Source: a virus
Virus record (IMG/VR): IMGVR_UViG_3300034093_003606
Span: 1 to 22,527 of that record
Strand: one strand, 5' to 3'
Length of the DNA: 22,527 nt
The notes below the pieces were generated by a model. The model ran no database searches. It saw only the letters and a list, made by a program, of their open reading frames with translations, and was not told the DNA's origin. Positions 17,342 through 22,527 of the stretch are shown here, piece after piece. The translations under genes were made by a program, and so were the position numbers. Position 1 is the first letter of the stretch. Every line of letters begins with the position of its first letter.

Positions 17342-18254
17342 ATGTAAAATTTGCAATTTAGAATTCGAAACAGATAAACTTTTTCATGGACATCTCAAAT
17401 CTCACAAATTGAGAATGGTAGAATACTACCAAACTCATGAGCCGAGGTATGATTTGCTTACTGGAGAATTAATAAACTTCAAAAACAAAGATTATTACTT
17501 CTCTAATGACTTCAATAACAAAGTCTCAATGAAAAAGTGGTTGAAAGAGCAAACTATAGACGCCCAGAAAGATTATTTAAAAAAATTTCTCTCGCAAAGA
17601 AAAGAAAAGCACAAACTAGTTTATGCGCCTACTGAAGTTGAGCTTCGCTCTATTACTAGTCCTCCTGTTCCTTATTATCACAGTCTTTTCTCTGATTATT
17701 ATAGGTTGTGCGACGAGATGGGCTTTAAAAATAAATATCAATACCCAAAAGAAGAGCTAAAATATAAAATTAAAGACGGTTTTAGTATTTATATTGATAC
17801 TAGAGAGCAGATGCCTCTAGTTATAGATTACCCTACCGAAATTAAAGGCCTAAAATTCGGAGACTACGCTATTAATGACCCAGAAAACAAATGTTATATA
17901 GAAAGAAAGTCTATCTCTGATTTCATTGGCACAATGAGTGGTGGATACGATAGATTCTGCCGTGAAATAGAAAGATCAATAGCAGCAGAAGCAAATCTAA
18001 TAGTATTGGTAGAGCGCCCGCTTCAAGAGTGCTTGAGCTTTCAGTATCTTAATTACGTCTCTAAGAAAATAAAAGTCACTCCAGAGTTTGTTTTCTTCAA
18101 TGTGAGAGAGCTAATTCAAAAATATAATAATGTACAATTCTTATTTGTAGACGGTAGAGAAGAATGCGTTAGAATAATGAAAAAAGTATTTTTTAGTAAA
18201 AGTCAATACAAAAAATACGACTTACAATTAATGTACGACTTGAAACTACTATAA
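17334..18254 (+). CDS. ERCC4-type nuclease with N-terminal C2H2 zinc finger
   Basis: 306 aa. The strong ribosome site AGGAGG lies 9 nt before the ATG, inside the previous gene. The N-terminus is a C2H2 finger: Cys4, Cys7, His20, His24 with spacing x2, x12, x3. The C-terminal half has the ERCC4 nuclease motif: IDTREQ (154-159), GD (176-177), then ERKSISD (190-196), fitting GDx(n)ERKx3D. It cuts branched or flapped DNA in related proteins; here it may trim DNA before or during packaging. The fusion of the finger and the ERCC4 domain next to the terminase is notable. The catalytic residues are all present. Confidence 0.85.
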   Translation: MVKCKICNLEFETDKLFHGHLKSHKLRMVEYYQTHEPRYDLLTGELINFKNKDYYFSNDFNNKVSMKKWLKEQTIDAQKDYLKKFLSQRKEKHKLVYAPTEVELRSITSPPVPYYHSLFSDYYRLCDEMGFKNKYQYPKEELKYKIKDGFSIYIDTREQMPLVIDYPTEIKGLKFGDYAINDPENKCYIERKSISDFIGTMSGGYDRFCREIERSIAAEANLIVLVERPLQECLSFQYLNYVSKKIKVTPEFVFFNVRELIQKYNNVQFLFVDGREECVRIMKKVFFSKSQYKKYDLQLMYDLKLL

Positions 18255-18255
18255 T

Positions 18256-20094
18256 ATGTGGCACGAAACAACAAAGTATAAAAAGAAAACAGAAAACTAC
18301 AATGAGATTTTTAAAAAGCTTCAAGGAGAGTTAGAAGACAAGGAAGCCAAGATAACTCTTTGTAAATTTCTACGCCAAAATTTATATTTTACTACTTATT
18401 TACTAACAGGTATTAAACTAGCGCCTTATCAGGAAATTACTTTGAAAGGAATGTTTAATAGAAATTTTAATATGTGCGTTTGGGGTCGTGGTTGCTCTAA
18501 GTCTTTCATTGCTAGCGTGTATTGTGTCCTACAATGCATATTTGAGCCGAACACGAAGATCCTAATAGCTGGCCCTACGTTTCGTACAGCTAGAGCGATA
18601 TTTAATAACATAGAAAAAATGTCTGAAAGCAAAGGCGCAGATTTACTGCTGCAAGCTTTTGGAGCTAAGAGCAAGAGAAACGATCTTTACGAATGGGACA
18701 TTAATGGCGGATCTATTAGAGCTATTCCTCTAAGCGGCGAAAAGATTCGTGGTTTCCGCGCAAACATTCTTGTACTTGACGAGTTCTTACTTCTTCCAGA
18801 GGAAATTATCAAAAATGTATTGATGCCATTCCTTGTCGCCCCGCAAGACATGACAAGGCGTATTAATATTCGTGAAATGGAAGACTTGCTCATTGCAGAA
18901 GGCAAGATGAAAGAAGAAGATAGAATGGTCTTTATAAATAACTCTAAAATGATAGCTCTTTCTTCTGCGAGTTATACTTTCGAAAACCTTTACAAGACCT
19001 ATCAAGAGTGGATCAATAAAATAACATCGCCAGAGAAAGAAGACTCTACTTATTTCGTTTCTCAGTTAGGCTATGAGGCTTTGCCGCAAGAGATGATAGA
19101 TAAAACAATTATTGAAGAAGCTCAAAGTGGTGGAACTTCTCACTCCGCATTTCTTAGAGAGTATTGCGCTCAATTTACTGATGGATCTGATAGTTATTTT
19201 AGCGCTAAGAAAATGGAAGAGTGTACTTTGAAAGATGAGCTTCCTCATACGCTGATTAAAGGATCTACTAATAAAAAATATATTATTGGAATTGACCCAA
19301 ACATGAGCGATAGCCCAAATGCAGACTATTTTGCTATGGCGGTGATGGAGCTAGACGAAGAGACTGGAGTAGGAATACTAGTTCATACTTATGCTGGGCT
19401 TGGAAATTTAAATAACCACGTTAAATATTTTGGATATCTAATGACTTACTTTAATGTTGTTATGATAGTAAGCGACAATGCAGGCGCAGATATATTTTTA
19501 GACACTTGCAACCAATCTGATGTTTTTAAAGAAAATAAAATAAATGTGAAGGCTTTGGAATTCTCAGCGGACGCTGAAGGGGCAGAGTACGACGCACAAT
19601 TAAGAAGCGCTAGAGCTCAATATAATCTATCGGAACACAGGATAGCATTTAATCAAGTGTTCTCTTCTGGATTCATCAGGAAAGGCAATGAATTTTTACA
19701 AGCTTGCATAGATTACAAAAAAGTTCTATTCGCATCTAGAACCTGCTCTAATGAAAAGTTTTTCAGTCAAGTTATAGACACTAAAATCCCAAGAGAGCTT
19801 ATATTTTCTGCTGATAGGCAAGACTGGAGTAATTTAGATTTCATAGAAAACCAAGACGACTTTATTTATCAGACGAAAAAACAATGCTCTCTAGTAGAAT
19901 ATACTACCACTTCTAGAGGTATGCAAAATTTTGATTTGCCTCAACATTTGAAGAGAGGTTCTTCAGCTACAAGAGCAAGAAAAGATAATTATTCTGCATT
20001 TATGTTGGCTAACTGGGGAGTAAAATGTTATAACGATATAATGAAACAAACAGTAGAAAATAATCAATTCACATTTACTCCTGTGATGTTTTAG
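18256..20094 (+). CDS. Terminase large subunit
   Basis: 612 aa, usual length for the family. It packages DNA into the head. ATPase: GRGCSKS (77-83) as Walker A, then ILVLDEF with Asp175-Glu176 as Walker B. Nuclease: IIGIDPNMSDSPNADYF with Asp347, and VMIVSDNAGADIF with Asp407, fitting the RNase H-like endonuclease acidic residues. ATG is one base after the previous stop, and the bases before it form TATAAT, though overlap makes a promoter uncertain. Portal follows two genes later, as expected in the head module. Confidence 0.93.
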   Translation: MWHETTKYKKKTENYNEIFKKLQGELEDKEAKITLCKFLRQNLYFTTYLLTGIKLAPYQEITLKGMFNRNFNMCVWGRGCSKSFIASVYCVLQCIFEPNTKILIAGPTFRTARAIFNNIEKMSESKGADLLLQAFGAKSKRNDLYEWDINGGSIRAIPLSGEKIRGFRANILVLDEFLLLPEEIIKNVLMPFLVAPQDMTRRINIREMEDLLIAEGKMKEEDRMVFINNSKMIALSSASYTFENLYKTYQEWINKITSPEKEDSTYFVSQLGYEALPQEMIDKTIIEEAQSGGTSHSAFLREYCAQFTDGSDSYFSAKKMEECTLKDELPHTLIKGSTNKKYIIGIDPNMSDSPNADYFAMAVMELDEETGVGILVHTYAGLGNLNNHVKYFGYLMTYFNVVMIVSDNAGADIFLDTCNQSDVFKENKINVKALEFSADAEGAEYDAQLRSARAQYNLSEHRIAFNQVFSSGFIRKGNEFLQACIDYKKVLFASRTCSNEKFFSQVIDTKIPRELIFSADRQDWSNLDFIENQDDFIYQTKKQCSLVEYTTTSRGMQNFDLPQHLKRGSSATRARKDNYSAFMLANWGVKCYNDIMKQTVENNQFTFTPVMF

Positions 20095-20102
20095 TGTAAT
20101 TT
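20074..20102 (+). promoter_or_regulatory. Possible promoter for the fibre-like gene, leaderless type
   Basis: TTTACT (20074-20079), 17 bp, TAATTT (20097-20102), then 9 nt to ATG 20112. It overlaps the end of the terminase gene, so the match may be chance. Confidence 0.35.
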
Positions 20103-20111
20103 CTATATAGT

Positions 20112-20993
20112 ATGGCCAATTTAGTCAGGAGGAAACAGGTGGATCAAACTGAGTTTTCCGGCTTCTTTATAGAAGTTGGAGACGTGAATTACTATCCATT
20201 ATTAGACAATCCTTCTGGTTTTTTAGACTCTAGCGCTCTTAACTCTGCCACTGGAACTTTAGACACAAAGATAAATAATGTATCTGGTATTTTAGCCAAC
20301 TCTATTCAGAGCACAGGAATAAATGCCAATTTATACACAGACAATGTAAGCGGGGCAATCTCTACTAGACTCCAATCTTCTGGAGCGGCGTTAGCAACAG
20401 TAGACACAGCTCTCAGTGGGTATATTATTTCTGTTAGTGGTAATTTAAATAGTAATATCACTGGAGCTAGTGGAATTTTAAATACTAAAATTGATACAGC
20501 TAGTGGATATTTAAAAACATATACCGATACTGTATCTGGAGTTCTAAATTCTCAAATTACTGCTGCTTCAAATGCTACTGTTATCAATAATATTGTTAGC
20601 GGAGCAGGCTTTAATTTTACTGGAACTAAGATTTTTAATTCTCCAATTTCTGCGCAGAGAATAAATCTAAGTGGAATTAACACCCCTAGTTCTATATCAA
20701 TAATCGCAAGCTCTGGTTACGCTTCTGTGGTAGGAAACGCAGGAACATTCGTAAGTTATTATGAAACAGGAGCAAATAGTTCTTTATGGGCGGTCGCTGA
20801 TTCTGCTGGGTTGCCAATGTTGGAGCTTTTTGATGATTATACTTTAATATTGGGTCACTCTAGTAGAAAGTCGGTAGTTCTAAGCGGCATATCTGGATAT
20901 GTGCTGCTGCCCAGCCTGCCAAACCAAAACCAAACGGGATCTCTTCCTTCTGGAACCTTATTCCGTAGTGGAAATTACTTAATGATTTTATAA
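20112..20993 (+). CDS. Fibre-like structural protein with 11-residue repeats
   Basis: 293 aa. Residues 47-152 are a tandem 11-residue repeat: SGNLNSNITGA, SGILNTKIDTA, SGYLKTYTDTV, SGVLNSQITAA at 109-152, with similar units from 47 on and one 7-residue step at 102-108. An 11-residue period with hydrophobic positions fits a right-handed trimeric coiled coil, as in phage fibres. The C-terminal 140 residues look beta-rich (SPISAQRINLSGINTPSSIS...), a likely tip or head domain. The location between terminase and portal is odd for a tail fibre; a head fibre or decoration protein is also possible. No homologue is named. Confidence 0.65.
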   Translation: MANLVRRKQVDQTEFSGFFIEVGDVNYYPLLDNPSGFLDSSALNSATGTLDTKINNVSGILANSIQSTGINANLYTDNVSGAISTRLQSSGAALATVDTALSGYIISVSGNLNSNITGASGILNTKIDTASGYLKTYTDTVSGVLNSQITAASNATVINNIVSGAGFNFTGTKIFNSPISAQRINLSGINTPSSISIIASSGYASVVGNAGTFVSYYETGANSSLWAVADSAGLPMLELFDDYTLILGHSSRKSVVLSGISGYVLLPSLPNQNQTGSLPSGTLFRSGNYLMIL

Positions 20994-20995
20994 AA

Positions 20996-22527
20996 ATGAG
21001 AAAGCCTAAGACACAAGAAATTAAGCCAATGATGACGGCCTATGCTGCTACGGCTGGGGAGAATACTCCCATACCTGCGCGTAGAAATTTGGCTGGCGAC
21101 ATTGAAAGAACAGATAGGTTTCATAATATTGATTATGGTCTAGTGCCTTTCAAGTATTCTAACAATGTTTCTAACAAGAGTGCTCTTAATGTTAGAGATG
21201 CTGTAATACTTTGCCAAAAGGCTTATTATAATTTCTCTTCTTTCAGAAATGTAATTGATCTAATGACAGAGTTTTCTTGTAGTAAAATTTATTTTACTGG
21301 CGGTAACAAGAAGTCTAGAGATTTCCTAGACGCCTTATTCAAGAAAATTAATATTGAGAACTTTGTAGATAAGTTTTTTAGAGAATACTATAGGTCTGGA
21401 AATGTTTTTATTTATAGATTCGATTATAAAGTAAAGCAAGATGATATAGCAAAGATCACTCAGGTTTTTGGGTCTGAATCTTTAGGGGCTTCTAGTACCT
21501 TAGAGCTTCCATCTAAATACATGGTATTGAATCCAGCAGACATTCAATATGGAGGAAATATTTCTTTTGTTAATGGAAACTATTATAAGATTTTGACTGA
21601 TTACGAACTCCAAAGACTAAGAAATCCAACTACAGACGAAGATAAGGAAGTTCTCAGAAGTTTAACTGAAGAAAATCGTCTCAAGATCCAAAGAAAGACT
21701 TACTCAGGCGCAGGGGCTTATATAACTATTCCTTTGGACACCAAGCAAGTATCTGCTGTGTTTTACAAGAAGCAAGACTACGAACCATTCTCTGTTCCAA
21801 TGGGCTTTCCAGTATTAGAAGACATTAACTGGAAGCAAGAAATGAAAAAGATGGACATGGCATTAACTAGAACTACTCAGCAAGCTGTTCTATTAATTAC
21901 GATGGGCTCAGAATTAAAGAGCGGCGCTTTAAATATTAATCAAAAGAATATAGAAGCTATGCAAGCTCTTTTCCAAAATCAATCAGTAGGAAAAGTTCTC
22001 GTTTCTGACTTTACCACAAAGGCTCAATTCATTATTCCTGATATTGCTAACATTCTTGATCCTAAAAAGTATGAAGTAGTAAACACTGACATTCAGCAAG
22101 GCCTAAATAACATTCTAATTGGAGATGAAAAGTTTTCTGCTACTAGCATTAAAGTAAACATCTTCTTCCAAAGACTAGAACAAGGTCGTCAAGCCTTTTT
22201 AAATGACTTTTTGGCCCCTGAGATTAAGAGACTTTGCAAAAATATGGGTTTCAAAAATTTTCCTACTCCTCATTTTGAGGAAATAGACATTAGAGATGCT
22301 TCTGTTTGGCAAAGAGTTTCTGCTCAATTAGTTCAGCTTGGGGTTCTTACTCCTGAAGAGGGAATTCAAGCTATTGAGACTGGAAGACTGCCAATATTTG
22401 ATGAGTCTGTAGAGTCTCAAAGAAAATTTAAAGATCTTAAAGAGGAAGGCCTTTACGCTCCGGTCGCTAGCGGCGCTGGTGCTGCTGGAGGATTAAATAC
22501 CGGAAGACCTCAAGGAGCAAAGTCTCC
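20996..22527 (+). CDS. Portal protein, 3' end cut by the window
   Basis: Starts with ATG 20996, 2 bp after the previous stop, and is open to the end of the window (510 codons visible). Portal proteins form the dodecamer through which DNA enters and leaves the head. Support: position after terminase, size, and typical sequence features: an AVILCQKAYYNFSSFRNVID helix, MVLNPADIQYGG, the strand-rich middle (TKQVSAVFYKKQDYEPFS) and the C-terminal helices NTDIQQGLNNILIGDEKFSA and LTPEEGIQAIETGRLP, which read like the portal clip and stem. The last visible residues are Gly- and Ala-rich (GAGAAGG), common near portal C-termini. Confidence 0.85.
   Translation, partial: MRKPKTQEIKPMMTAYAATAGENTPIPARRNLAGDIERTDRFHNIDYGLVPFKYSNNVSNKSALNVRDAVILCQKAYYNFSSFRNVIDLMTEFSCSKIYFTGGNKKSRDFLDALFKKINIENFVDKFFREYYRSGNVFIYRFDYKVKQDDIAKITQVFGSESLGASSTLELPSKYMVLNPADIQYGGNISFVNGNYYKILTDYELQRLRNPTTDEDKEVLRSLTEENRLKIQRKTYSGAGAYITIPLDTKQVSAVFYKKQDYEPFSVPMGFPVLEDINWKQEMKKMDMALTRTTQQAVLLITMGSELKSGALNINQKNIEAMQALFQNQSVGKVLVSDFTTKAQFIIPDIANILDPKKYEVVNTDIQQGLNNILIGDEKFSATSIKVNIFFQRLEQGRQAFLNDFLAPEIKRLCKNMGFKNFPTPHFEEIDIRDASVWQRVSAQLVQLGVLTPEEGIQAIETGRLPIFDESVESQRKFKDLKEEGLYAPVASGAGAAGGLNTGRPQGAKS

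Overview
The window is a stretch of a tailed, double-stranded DNA phage genome (or a prophage of that kind). The right end carries a packaging and head module in typical order: sigma-like factor, probable DNA-binding/packaging protein, ERCC4-type nuclease, large terminase, fibre-like protein and portal. A phage PhoH ATPase lies just before it. A signal-peptide-bearing beta-barrel ending in Phe, encoded at 13.4-14.1 kb, points to a Gram-negative host. I cannot name the host or the phage. No tRNA, rRNA, CRISPR array, integrase or insertion sequence was seen.

Layout. (1) 1-2.6 kb: small plus-strand genes, mostly unrecognised, including a lysozyme-like protein with an N-terminal membrane or signal segment. 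(2) 2.6-3.4 kb: an AT-rich region with two terminators, two 19-87 bp-scale direct-repeat motifs and almost no coding capacity. (3) 3.4-13.1 kb: an accessory/early-type region built as repeated cassettes. Each holds a promoter, often a structured leader, one or two genes, a strong intrinsic terminator, then an AAT/TAA-rich spacer, sometimes with a GC-rich island or a tiny transmembrane peptide. It includes a GP88-family protein, two DUF932 paralogues, two further paralogous small genes and two Cys-rich putative zinc proteins. (4) 13.4-14.1 kb: the beta-barrel with its own promoter and terminator. (5) 14.2-22.5 kb: PhoH, a lone minus-strand gene, a zinc ribbon, the sigma-like factor and the packaging/structural genes, tightly packed and often overlapping.

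The most notable observations concern gene expression. About fifteen sites share the pattern TTGnnn - 16 (rarely 17) bp - TAAnnT, matched in register to gene starts. In one class the start codon lies 6-9 nt after the -10 hexamer, which predicts leaderless or nearly leaderless mRNAs. In a second class the predicted +1 falls at or within two bases of a 5'-terminal hairpin. Upstream of both DUF932 genes, conservation begins exactly at the predicted +1 and covers a roughly 80-nt fold (closing helix, inner helix, two hairpins) supported by compensatory changes between the copies. This is the best candidate here for an undescribed regulatory RNA. The second theme is a set of about nine tiny hydrophobic ORFs (17-54 codons) placed in the spacers between cassettes.

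Genes between about 7.7 and 13.0 kb look clearly more GC-rich than the flanking AT-rich genes, which suggests separate acquisition or different codon selection. All functional assignments rest on reading motifs by eye; no database search was run.
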